A stretch of 64,000 nt of DNA from Mesocentrotus franciscanus (taxonomy: Eukaryota; Echinodermata; Echinoidea; Camarodonta; Strongylocentrotidae): NCBI GenBank assembly GCA_037976565.1, contig CP137666.1, forward strand, positions 61,192,605 through 61,256,604. The letters run 5' to 3'. A program made the position numbers and the translations under genes. Below the pieces are notes generated by a model. That model saw only the letters and a program-made list of their open reading frames with translations. It was not told the origin of the DNA and ran no database searches. Shown here piece by piece: positions 11,118-25,100 of the stretch (its first letter is position 1; each line of letters starts with the position of its first letter).

Positions 11118-14100
11118 GGGGAGGCTTACCGGCCCATTCCATGGATATGCTCGCTGTTGTCGTATTGCTCAGGGGCTCAGGCAACGTCGTCATGCTATAC
11201 TCCCAGTAATCATTATCGGGTTCGTCGGCGATGTCGTCCCACGGTATCTGCATCGTCTCGACAATCCGCCCGGGTTCGCCCAGGAGACCAAAATAGTAGT
11301 CTGAATTGGTGCTGTAGAAGTTGTCACCGAGATCGGTGCTGATGACGATGGCCTCTTCGTTCTGAGAGAGTCCGAAGAGCTCGCTGGTTTCATTGTGGAT
11401 GCCCAGCACGTTGGCGGCGTTGTTGTCGATCGCTGGCGTTGGATTGAAGAAAAAATAAGATTATAAGTGAACCCATATTAAAAAGTAGACCTAAACTAGT
11501 CTAAAACTAGCTTTTAATAAACTTAAGACATACTGACACTTTTCGACGAGCACGTATCTGAGTAAGACGCAAGACTGGAAAGAAAGCCGAAAGCAAACAA
11601 TATTAACAGGAAAAGTATTGAATAGTTTTACTTCTATAAGTAAATAGTAGCCTATTCTTCAATCAAAGAGGTTAAAAAAGCACTGAAAATAAATCGCCTT
11701 GGCTGACTTAACGTAATGCTAAAGCTTTAATTTGGGAAATTGATCAGAATTCACTCTATGCAGTGTATGAATCATACACACACAAAAATCATCTGTTCAT
11801 ATGAGTGCAAGTATTTTTAGACGATGTCGACATCTTTATTATGTTTATTAACATTGTTTTAATTTACCGGGATGATTAAAAAGCTTGTATGTAGGCCAGT
11901 CCATTAAAAGGAAAGATGTATCCACATTCTAGCTTCGCTCGCTCTACACAATCATCTATCTCTCACAATCACTGCTCCCAACTTCAAATCAAGGCCATGC
12001 ACTCCGTTTTAAACTGACAATGCTTTGTGTGATCATTGTACATGTAATTAAAATCAAAATTAATTTAAATTTCAAACATCGAATCATACAATACGTTTCT
12101 AATGACAACACATCACGCAAATTTGCACGAGATAATTCACGCGAACATTTTCTGCAACTGAGGTAGAATGAAAATAGGAGGCGCGCAAAAATATTTGTCA
12201 TTTGATATTGATATTTCGTCTTTTACCTTCCCAATTTGTGCCGTTGTCCTTTGAATATGAACATCGTGTAGGGCCGCTGTAATAAAAACACATATTAATC
12301 AATTAATCACTATCCTCTACATCTTCCGACTTAGTGGTGTATCCAGAGGAGGGGCATGGTGCATCGTGGGTATGGGCTCCTCGTTATATCTCTATACATT
12401 AGTTAAACACACGTTAAACATACAATAGAAAAGTCCCCTTTTTGTGTCACCCGGCAGCAAGTTTAGGCCCCCAAAGCACGTTTAAAATTTTTCCCCTTGT
12501 CAAAGATCACGTAGAATGTGATAACATTTATAATTTGTTGTTTGTTTGTTCATCAAATCAACTAAAAGATTATAATGACCTTTTCCCAATTTTGTTCCTT
12601 TTCATTTTACATTTCACAGATATTTCCGCTTGTGCTCCCCCACCGTCAGATAATATGGAGCCGACATTGAGACCATTCATTATGCTCTTGCAATTGTAAC
12701 CAAGTATATACGTATCAATTATTAACTCATCCTGCCCAACTGTATCACTTTCTATCGCTCTTGTAACTAATTTATTCATAATGTTCTCTGATTGGCTGTT
12801 TCGAACAATAAGTAGAATACCCTGGGTTTCTATTGACGTCAGTTGGTCAGATTTCATTTCGTTTGATTATAATGTTCCATTTCTGTCTATGCACAACCCC
12901 ACGCGCTGCACATTGTTATCAATGACCTTACCTTTTTATCATGGGCTGTCCTTTCTTGTAATACAACACTGTATAATTATATTCATTAAATGAAGCCAGT
13001 CGTAAATTACGTAAAATGTACACTAATGCAAAGAAATTGCATTTTAACGTCCAAAAATGGTTGTTTGTGACTTAAAAACATAGCCATTGTCATATTTAGT
13101 CACTAATTTGATTCGTTCGATTTCCAGAATACATACACGTAAATATAGACGGCAGTTTAAATATGATGTCGTATAAAATGTGAAACAGAAATTTAGGATT
13201 AGAAGATTATAGATACAACCTCACAAGAAAGGAAAACAATATTTATTTCAAATTGCAAAGTTTAAAATTGATCACTGTATTGATATGACTCATAGCTATA
13301 ACATCAACAAACTAAGTGCTATAATTTGTTATCATAACCAAACAAAACAACACAAAATAATAAACAATTTGTATTGAAGTATGCTGCACCATTGCTTTAT
13401 ACAACCAAAGAGCTGCGAAGTACAACATTATAGTGTAATGTCATACAATCTTTTAACCAAATTATATTCATACTTACTCGATATATTCTAGAATACAGAC
13501 GTAGACTGTCCCTGTTATCGGATCGACTAGGAATCCGCGTTCATAGTAACCGAAATCTGATCAAAAGAAACAAAATGCGCATAAACCTTAAATTATAATT
13601 GTTCGTATTTTATTAGATTGTTTACATTCTAATTTCGCAAATGAATCTTATGTACCTAGCTTTGCGATCAACGGGTTTCTCTACGAATATATGTACTGTA
13701 CAGAGACTACTTATGTAAAAATCATTTGTTATAAAATATATTGTAATTACACCTTATTTTGTGATGTTATTTCACTTGTACGTGTGCTTTATAATAATGC
13801 TGACATAACTTCACACTATGTATACACTACACGTTGAAACAAATAAAAAAAAATCGACTAATTCACGATTGTTAGCTTTTTCAGTTGAAAAGACTCTTCA
13901 TTCTTTTCGCTGATAATGTTTTTTCATTTACATCATCAATTACGTGATCGAAGTATTTTCAGAATATTATTGCGATGCATTCGCTACAGTTGACAAATGG
14001 AAAAGCCAAATATAGTACCTCTTTTATGATCCGTTTGACAGACATCTAAAAGAAAAATACAAAGAATGGAGTTCATCAATATCAGATAATGAAAAAGAAT

Positions 14101-16102
14101 TGCTACTTCCGTAAAGTCTTAAAAATCTTATTTGAATGTTTAATCAAACCGAACAACATGTTACCGTAAAACGGGATGAAAAAGTAAAAATATATCGTTG
14201 ATTATCAGCTAAAATTAGAAAAGCATCTTTGATAAGTGTTTGTAATTAGGAGTGAAGCAGACCCAACTCAATTTGATTCATAAATAATGAAACAAACGTA
14301 AAAATCAAGTCAAAAAACTTTTCAATAGTTTGTTCCTCATTTTGATCCCTGAATTTGTTCCCCTCTATCCTGTTGTATGGAACATATTTGTTTTCGTTAT
14401 AAAATTGTTAAGAGAATGGCACTTATTATTTTAATAAATAGGAATGAAAATACAGGTACAAAAAACTGAAAAAAAACAAGTACAAACTTGAAAGAGATTA
14501 TTGGTTTAGAAAGAAAAGTAAGCCACCACCGCCGTCACTAGTCTTGATGATTAATTAATTAATCAGTCGTTTTATTAAAACAAATTCTTGGAATGTTGAG
14601 AAAGTCACCAATTCAACACAAAAAAGTCGGTTTAAAAAAGACACCCTTCCACCAACAAAAAGCACACAAAGAATTGATCGTCAATCCCCATAAAATCACA
14701 TCTCAGTATTGAACCGAAATGGAGAAATTATAGAGTGAAAGCCAGAGAACTGGAACGAAATAATTTTATAACGAGAAATAATATTATACAGAGAAAAAAG
14801 AGACATATAAGAGGTAGCGACGATGGAAATATATGAAATATATGAAATATATGAAATATGAAATATATGATATCTGAAATTAATGAAAATCAGTCAAAGG
14901 AAAATAGAAAGCTTCCACCAGAAGAGTTGTGAAATTATCTTCAAACTTTTGTGATCAGCTTTCTTAGTAATCTCTCAATATTGGACCACATTATGATCAC
15001 TGCGCCGTCCCTCTTCTTCAGGCGAAATCGTTAGTATTAATGGTTTATCATCTCAATATCCCCACACCAAAGATATGTATTTTCCAAGCGAAATAGAAAT
15101 TGTTGATCACATTCAATTAGGATATTTCTTACCATCAGTCCCTTCGGATGATAAGAATGGCGACAGAAGAAAGTACAATGGATAAAATCTGGGCTATTAT
15201 TATATATCATTATATAATTCAACGTCATCTATAAATATTAATAACGTAAATTTACCCCCACCTAAGTAGCAAAAGAATATGTTAAAGCTTTCATGAAATT
15301 CACGTTGTTTACTATCTTAAACATTAAATACATGATCAATGTTTATCGTTGTGAAAGAAAAAAAAAGTTTTCAAAGCATGGCAAACATTTCACTAAAAAT
15401 TTTTTATTTCAGAATATTAAATCACATGAAGGAAATATAATGACCGACGGGGGCATCCCTGGGCTACACATTTTGAAGGGAAAAGGGATGGAGATAAAAT
15501 GTTGAGGAAAAAACGTCATTTTTACGGACAAGAACATTTCGACAACTAGACTTATGATGATAATCAGTAGTGCTGAGTAGGGGACGCGGGTGTCACAGAT
15601 TCCCTCGAGCGGTGCTTCATGATAGCCTACATGTAAACTGATATTTGAAGGATGGGGTATTGTGGAAGTTTGGGGAGGGGGAGGGGGTGACAACGCAAGG
15701 TGGTGAAACGCTTACCTGTTCCACTACTACCGAGTTCTCGGAGACATCCATAGAGTTCAAACCGCAAGATCGGGTAGTTGGTATCATTCTTGTGTGTCTG
15801 AGGCCGAATTCGGATATACCGAGCGTTAAACGGATTGACAAAGAGATGGATCACTGACGGATCGTCCGTCACATTCACTTCCGGGACAAAAGTGTCGTAA
15901 TCGTTTTGAAATGTCTGCAAACAATGAAATAAAGGTATGCTTAGATTATATATATTCCTGTTTCAAAACAAAGGAAGAACTGATGTAAAGAAGTACAAAC
16001 ATATGCGACACAGTAATACAACATTAACGATATTATTATCATTATCATTATTTTGCACTAATTTCTCTTATGATTATCATCATAATCATCATAATCATCA
16101 TT

Positions 16103-16134
<32 letters not shown>

Positions 16135-19100
16135 TATTATAATCATGATCATGATCATCATCATTATCATCAACATCATCATCGCTAATGTCCTCCATGA
16201 TCATCATGATCATCATCGTTGCTTTTCCATAGGCTCCGCCACTGTAATCTCTTAAGTTCAACTGAAGGACAATTTTCTGAATAGTGTGTACCGGTATTGT
16301 ATTTACATGTATATTATAATCATTTTTTCAATATGTTGTTACACTCTTTGTAAAATGAGATATTGTGGAAACCAATAAATTATCTATCTAATTATCTCCA
16401 ACGTCATCGTTGACACCATCACCACAACCATCATTTTCATCATCATTATCATCATGATCGTTGTCGTCGTCGTCGTCATCATTATCATCATCATTGTCAC
16501 TATCATCATGATCGTTATCATCATCATTACCACCAACATCAGCATCACCATCATCGTCATCACTTTTTAAATTTATCATCATCACAATCACTGCAAACGC
16601 CAACACAAGCACCATCATCAGTAGTATCAACATCAGCTTCATCATCATAAAGTCGTCATGGTCATCATTCCAGTGATCACTTACCACAACGGAGCCATCC
16701 TCCTCATAGTCATACCAGACGAGGTCTTGCTCGCTATAGCTGATTTGGAATGAATCGACATAGTGTGTTCCGTTGGGTCCCTGTTGCATTTGTATTCCAC
16801 TGAATCGCATCAATGGGGAATATTTGACCTAAGAAAGAAAGTTTAAAGAAGTTATAAATTTATGCTTACGAAATGTCCTTATCCATGAACTTCTTGTTCT
16901 TTTTGTCCCCTTCTCTTCTTCTCTTTCCACTTTTATCATCATATTTCTATTAGCGTCTAATTTATGTTCTTCTTCTTCTCCTTCTTCTCCTTCTTCTTTT
17001 TTTCCTTCCTTCCTTCCTTTCTTCTTCTCTTCTGCTCCTTATTTATCTGATATTTTATGTCCTTATTTCTCCATGCTAGGATTGATCAATCAGCTTTCCT
17101 CTGTAATTTACATAAAGAAGATACGTTTCCTCATCCTTCCTCTCGTGTTGGTATAACAACAAAAATTTGAGATATCATGAGGATTCACTAACCTGCAGAT
17201 AATCGTTGCCAATGTAGGGAAGAGTGTATCGAGAGCCGGGAGCCCAACCTGTCGGCGAATTCAACGTCGCTGTATGGGGCGCGTGAGAATCGTTGAGCGT
17301 TGAGCTCGCCGTAAATTGGCAATCCCTATTCATGGCGTAATTCAAAAGTTCTGCGCAAGCTATTGAAAGGAAATCAACATTATAAACACAAAGTTTGAAT
17401 ACACAAAAACGATAACGTTATTCACCTTCAAAGTCCATTCTAGTATAGCTTTGGGAAGCCTTGTAAGAGAATTGCCAGATCTCCTATATTTAAGGTGACG
17501 AAAGCAAGATACCAATAATTTTATCAGCTGATGTTGATTATTTTTTCTTCTTTCACCTGACCTGGAATTTCAAATAAAAACGCCTCGTGTGCAACGGGTA
17601 AAAGAAATTCATTATTCCTCACAATCAGAAATCAAAATGACATTTAAAGGCTTTAATTGTCTTAGAGCTTAAAGCAACAAGTCCTTCAACGCCGCATACC
17701 TTCGATTGTAAATGTGAGATCGAGGAGCTCAAGATCAGTACTGTACACGTCACCAAGGATGACGTTATCATTATCATCGAGTCCACCGGTCTTGTAGTAG
17801 ATGACCTCGAGTGGCACTGTGGTGTTGATGACGTCCAGTTCAATTGGCATGTAGCGGTCCTCGTCGATGGTGACGTTGAACCACATGGTGAAGATATCGG
17901 TGAAATACATCTCGGCGAACTGGAAAGAGACATTCAAAATGTGTAGTTTTGCCCTTTTTACGGCGAAAAAAGATTATGGAGGATATTAATGAGTGGAAAA
18001 ATCAATCTAATCCAAGTCAAAAGAACTTCCCTATCCTTTTCAGACATTTACTTCCGACATTCTGAAAAATGGCGAGTGTCCCAAAAAGCATATTCTCCGC
18101 CATTCTGTGTAATATAATTCTATGCTCGGTCTTTGGTCGGTATGGTGTGAGTGTCGTTGGTGTGACCGAGGTATCAGCTACCCAACTGAATAATGACTGA
18201 ATAGTTAGCTTCACAATACTATAAACTGAAAGTTGTGTAAAACTTCGAGGTTTCGCAGACAGCTAAGACGGTCCATTGTGAACATAGAGCTCTATTGTTA
18301 CTTACGTGAAATTTGATCCCCTCATCACTGGTTTCGGTACAGAGCGAAGGCCCTTCGATCTCGATCAGGGGGTCGACGCCGATGTAATGAGGCGTCATCA
18401 TGTTGATCATGACGGCATGTGCGTGTGATGAGGATCTCTCGTTGTGTTTCAACGAGATACGGCCATGGACGACGTCACTGTGGAATGCATGAATAGAGAA
18501 CAGATGTCAACTGTGTGAGACTGTCTATAGGTAATCCAGGGTGTTAGAAATGTACCTTAATGAAGGGCATCGGTATCGTTAAATGAGGGCACCGGTCTTA
18601 ATATCTGGATGACATGCAAATCATTGAAGTCACTGATTAAGGAGATTAAGGACATGTAGGAGAGTCGTATCACCTTCTTTGACCGTCCCCTTCCCCCTCC
18701 CTTCCTTTTCACTCTTTTTTTCCCTTCTCCTTTTCGCCAATTAGGAGAGGGGAAATGTCTAGATCGCGATATTATTTTATCTCCTAGGTATTTTCTCTCA
18801 TTGTTTTTTTGTTTTGACAATGGATAAAATTTAATGTTTTGCTTGAGAATATTCTTTTGCTTTTCATATAATTTGAAGTCATTGGTTTTCAGACCACGTA
18901 GTAGAAGTGTCTACTTTTGTTAACCTTTGTTAAAGGGTTTCATACTGAATAAAGCATATAAGTGAGAACACTTTGGTCATTGATCACGTACCCTTGGTGA
19001 ATCTCCCTGATGTCATAGTCTTCGATTGTCATGTTGATGTCCATGATTGGGAGATCGCCGGGCATCATGAGCGCTTCCAACGTTTCGGTGAAGACCTCCT

Positions 19101-22100
19101 CCCTGTCTAGACTGTACAGGAAGGTGATGGTGAAATCGAGTAGGGTTTGGTTGACTAGCTGGTAGTGGTCGGCCATCTGGATCTCGAAGGAAACAATGAT
19201 ATCGTCGTCGCCGAGTTCAGCGGGTAGGTACTGGTACTTGTGCGACGTACCTGGTTATGGGACGAGGAGAGAAGCGGTTCTAGATGAGATCATTTGCATG
19301 ATAATTATCAATCTCTTGGATTATTTTTGTCACACTCACTCTGCTGCGGCACTTGCTCTACGACCAAAAGGCCCTAACTTGAACCCTTGACCAATACCAA
19401 CACCAACCTAACCCTGACATTAATTCTACCAACCTAAAACCAATTCTAACCCTAGCTCTATATCTATGAGGAAATAAAGCTAGAATGTAAACTTTCATCG
19501 TAATCGACTTCCTTACCATCATAATAGTTCTCTTCATAATGATCAAGCGGTATTATCTTGTTGCAGTTATCACGTATTTCTTTCCATTTCCGCATTTCAT
19601 TAGATTAAATCAGATCTTGGTAGTTTAATCTAATACCAATTTTCATTATAGATCTATAGGTAGTGGGACCCGATAAGACAATTTTCAGTGACTGCTTGAG
19701 CACCTTATCATGGAAGCTCGCCTAAAACAGGAGTAATGACAGTATTCAGCGCGTGTATCCTCAGGGAAGGGTGCTTTATAATTCCGACATAATTTTCTAA
19801 CAAAAAGTAATAAAGCATTACAAAAATATATTGTACCGTGATTTGATATCACGCCGAAGTCAATGAGCGCGGTGTCGTTCTGGGACGAACCCAACGACGA
19901 CACCGTGGTCGGGATGAACTCGTCCTCCCACAGCTGGAAGCAGCCGAAGTTCTTGCCCACGTGTTCGAGCTGGATGTCGGTGATGGTGAGGAAGGCCTCG
20001 TCACCAGCGATGGGCAGAGAAAGGTTGATAGCCAAGGGGGTGGTTGTAACAATGGTAGAAATGTTGAGATAGTAGCGGGCCTTCTCGCCGATTGTCAGGC
20101 TAAGGTTGCCACGAGGTCGCTTCACGTGGAACGTCGGCTTGGTGTAGGTCTGCAAGATAGAAGTACATGTAGTTGACGAATTCATTATTGTACATGTAGG
20201 TAATTAATGCAATAAGATCGAAACATTTAAGTATTAGCATCGGCTATCTTTTTTTGTTAATCAATCTATCTATTTCTGTATGTTTACTTTTTAATCATAT
20301 ATGTCTGTGGACCAGAAGCGTAGGAGGGATGGGCGGGCGCTGCACAAATAGAGAAACTGGAGCGTTCTGCGTTAGTATTTGGGTACGAGACGTCGTACAT
20401 CTTTTGGTGCCGGAACCAGAGTAAAGCAAAATGAGTAGGCTTCCGTGATCAAGTAACGAAAAGGCCGTTCCTTACCTCAGGATACAAGGGTTCTTCTGTA
20501 GCATTGAATCCTGACTGGAGGATGATCTCATTGAAGCCGTTGATTTTGACCGCTCCGCCCAACCAGAATTCGTCACCTTCCACAATCGTATCGTTGAGCT
20601 CGAGACGAGTCAGGAACTGAACACGAACCTAGGATAATTCAAACGAGAAAGTGTTGATGAATTATAATACTGAACATAATATTATGGATTTATAATTGTA
20701 GTGTTGAATACATGTAAGGTGTTTATATGCGATTTATATTTACCCCGGTCATCAGATTCAGGCTTGCCCGCACACAATTTAATGTATGCACATTCTGAAT
20801 TCTCTGGTGAACATTCCAGCCATGTAGGCGTTATTGCACAATGCTAAACAAACCTCAATGACTGTTGCATCCTACCGGGTAACCATTTAACACCTAGATG
20901 GAAAGATGAACTATGTCTACAAGATGTTATTAAAAACATGTCAGCACCCCATAGGGTTGAAGCCATTCTGGATCTGAGCAAACAATTATATATTCAGTTC
21001 ATTGCAAGTAAGTACATTTGGTTGAAATTGCATGGCATTTGAGTACAAATTCATCATAATGTCTGAAATAGTAGGGTAGTATAGAGTATGGAACAGTTTG
21101 ATTATTTCATAGTATTGTAGACAAACAAGCCTTGTTCGCTGTCTGATGAACGTGGTTAAAGATTAAAATTATGCATCGTATATAGGTAAAAGTCATATTC
21201 TCTTAACCACTTGTTTGTCAATTTGAGAAATACCAATATGTATATAATAGTAGTTTCTCTTGACATTGACAATGCAAATTGCGAATTGACATACCATATT
21301 TTTGTTATACTTGACTGGAAGTCCCTCGCTCTTCATCCTCATGTTCGTGATGACACCCGCGTCAAGATACGCCATGTCAATGTGCTGGTTGTCCGTCGAC
21401 GAGTTATACATGGTCTCGATGAAGGATCCATTCAAACACGGAATGTTCCACCCGGTCGCGATGATCCTCGCCTCACAGATCGTCGTCTTGTACGGCTCGT
21501 CGACGTTGCTTTGAAAGTCGACTTCGTACTGGGCGATGGACTCGGGCGGGATGAAGATGTCGAGGTTGAACTCAACCACGCTGCCAATGGTCACCCGAGA
21601 TTCAGCGGCGTTGAGCTTGGTGAACGTCGCTTCTGGGAGAGGATTCTGTACATTCGAGAAGATACAAATTCAGTACGAGAATTTTTTGTCATATTCTTCG
21701 TCCAGCAAATTACCTTACGAATTATGTCAAGTTTCTCACTGTGTTGATATAGGTTTGGTGTAAACAACAGTACGCAAACAGTTATTATATGGATACACAT
21801 AGAAGCCTTTTAAGACGCCTTACACTTTTCTTTTTCTATAGGAAACATTGATTACAAAAATGGAAATTCTGTTTTCAAAATCTATACAGATTAAGATTTA
21901 ACAAGTATAATCTTACTGCTAAAAACGATTATACTAATTTAACTTTATCTATACTTTAAGACTGATCAAAACAATTCCGTCAACCATAATTTGACGTGTT
22001 CAAACAATGAGACTTTCTTTACCAGATTATTCGGAATAGTTTCATTCGTATCCACGGTCAATGTGTCTGCAAAGCTCCAACTATCCGTCTCTCCGACTTG

Positions 22101-25100
22101 TACAGTCACACCAAATCCTTGGGGATCTGGTAAGGTGAGGTTATCCGGTGGCAGAGCCGCTTCTTCCAATTTGACTACTACTTGACCGACTATTCGATTA
22201 TCCGCCTGACTTATAGTTGTGATCCCTATGAAATAATAAACAAAATATGGTTTTTAGTTTAGTTTTAGTTGCTTTAACACAAAGTTATTGGAAGCAGTCA
22301 TACTATTTTCATGGAGCAACTGGGTTTCGTGTAAATTCGTTTTACGATCTATTGCAGAAAGAAAAGTGCTTTTCACATTTTTTTCTTCTAACTTCCACAT
22401 TAAAAAAAAAAATAATTTGATGTTTACTAATGGATGTTAAATTGAGGAATTTTCAACAAGGAATTTACTAGCAAAAGGTGAAATGTTTAAATCGGTGAAT
22501 AAGAAATGTAAAAGCATTTTGCAAAACACTTCCATTTCTTTGACACAAATTCGTTGATACTCTAGCTGCAAGTAATCATCCCTATCATTTTCTAGCTGGA
22601 ATAATAATACTTGTTTATCCATTCCTCATCAGCATCAATGCTAATCTTAATGATGGCCCTGCAATTATTATTACCCCAGCAATTGCCAGGTACCCATTTA
22701 CACCTGGGTAGAGAGTGACAAAATTTGATTATTACCCTTGCCGAAAGACCTTAGTGCCGGGGTGGGATTTGAACCCTCAACCCTTTGATTGAGAAGCAAG
22801 TGAATGAACCACTCACTATACCACGACACCTCTATTAGATTTTCATTTAAAATTGAAATAACTGATTGCCTACCTGTATTTCTGACTGGACCAAGATCCA
22901 GGAAGGCTCGATCACGATGTCCATCTTCCTCGTCCGAAATCAACATCTCCTGACGTTCATCAAAACACGGTACGTTGTCGCCGCCGTATCGAAAGTGAGC
23001 ACGGCAGACGGAGAGGGTGTCGTTGGGCGCGGCGACATCGAGAGCGTACGTAGTGACCGAGTTGACGGGCGTGTACATGACCAGTGTGTAGACAGCGGTG
23101 CCACCTGCCTTCAGGTGCCGGGAACGACCGGCGTCGAGCGAAATCTGGAACTGGGGACTCTCGTCCGACTGTGGAACAATAGGCAATTGGAATGAAGAAG
23201 GTAACTCAGTTTTACTTCACTAGAACTACGTAAATTTGCTGGTACATGTATCTCTATTTTGCAAATATAGTATATTCTTGTTTCTAAACAGAGTGCTTTT
23301 AGATTTCATTTGTAGATCAGCGTTATTTTTCTCAAGGTTACTTTTTCATTTATTAATTCATCGTGTGCCTTTTGTCCGTCATATTTCTCACGAACGTCCT
23401 TTCCACTATCGGTTGAATATAACATGCCCCGACGACAATTGCTCTCCACCTCCCTCTCACTCTCCCCCACCTCTCTCTCTCTCTCTCTCCCTAACTACCC
23501 CCTCTCTCTCTGTCCCTCTACTCACACTGTCCAATGCGGGATCGGTGTCCAGCTCAATGACATAGTCCATGGTGTTGGACCACGACCCTGCATGACCCCA
23601 CTCCGCCATCACAGTGACCGGGAGCGTGGCATCGTCCTCATGGTACTCGTGGTCTTCCCAGTGCATGAAGACTGCCAGGGTGACCGTTGCCTTGACGTCG
23701 GGGTTCGCCGTCATCATCTCATCGAGGTAAGTGTTGCTGATCACGCCCAGGTTTACTGTGGTTCTACAAAAGGAAGACGTGATCAATTTTTTTTTAATTG
23801 CATTTTCTTAGCTTTTTGAAGAACAGAGGGATGGTAGTGTAAACAAAAAAGCTTGAGGTGATATCTCCGAACTTGAAGTTCTGACAATTATGTATTAACT
23901 ATTTGCAATTTCATTTAGAATTTCAGGTCTTATATCAACTCTTTCTATTTGTATGTGGCTCTTCGGGCTGTGATAAACGTATGTGCCAAATTGATAGAGG
24001 TCATTTTATTTTGCTTGCAAACTAGATCCATAGATATGGCAGTTACTCTGCCGTTTTATATTAGGTCTGTCCTGTACATCTGTACATTTTAACTTGCGGG
24101 CATAGTTTGCACCCACTCAGCACCCAGTGAAAAAGGAAAAAAAAAATCGCTTCCAAGTTCTTGTATTACAGAGTCGTAAGAATCTTACTTGTCAATGACA
24201 GCGGAATTATTGGAAGTGCTCTCGTGCGTGAAGACCGTCCGGTTGGCGTCGTAGCACGGAAACATCTCGCTGACGCTCAGGACTTCGACCCGGCAGATGC
24301 TCATGAAAGGCTTCCTCATGTCCCGGTTATCCTTAGGCGCCTTGATGATCACCGTGAGGTCAGGATGGGTTGTCTCGGCCGGGATCTCGATCTCGATCTC
24401 GAAGGAGACGGCCGACTTCGGGTAGAGGTAACCATCGTTAGCGCGGTTGGTCAGTGTGAAGCTCGGTTGCTGTAATAGGAATGGTTATTGTTCCAAAAGG
24501 TGAAAACATGGTTCGCTTCTGTGCTGAAATGGTATGCAAACTGTCATTATGATGATTATGTAGGCCGAAAATTGCTTCACATTACATACGTACAAAGGAC
24601 AGAGGGATTAAGGGGTCGGGAGTAATGTAGCAATGGGGAACTCAATGTGCCATCATGATTATAGATACTCGTTTATTCTATTTTTGTCGAAACAGCATCG
24701 GAGAATCGCACCATTGAACACATACGTTGTGATAGATATACACAGCTGCGTGTACCATTATCTGAAACGAGAATCAATTTTAATCTTCAAATGCAGATTA
24801 TCGCTAATGTCTTTGAAGGTTTACTCCATGGATATTTATCGTTTACGAAAAGAGTCCAACGTTTTAAAGAGGATAATGTAGGCCTATGCAGTGAGAGCTA
24901 GTTTTTCTTTATCATTCTCTATCATCAATTTACCTTGGCAGCCGAAGTATAGTCCGCTAATCGTTGATCTACAGCGAGAAGAGGATACTGGACCATCCAA
25001 ACGAGATCGTTCTGTTCCATCTCGTATCGCACACCAGCCGTCACTGTTAGCTCTGTTCCATTTGTTGCATCTGATTGTGAAAAGAAGAAGGAAGAATTGA

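Noticed and set aside
10776..11342. Plus-strand open frame of 188 codons
   Set aside because: Antisense to exon 29 and running through the GA repeat; no domain and no supporting signals.
16388..16813. Minus-strand Asp-rich open frame reading through from exon 24
   Set aside because: Only the first part is exon; the Asp/Asn-rich rest is a GAT microsatellite beyond a good GTAAGT donor.
21211..21747. Plus-strand open frame of 178 codons
   Set aside because: Antisense to gene A exon 17, which has clear splice sites and module motifs; the open antisense frame follows from the GC-rich codon use of the exon.
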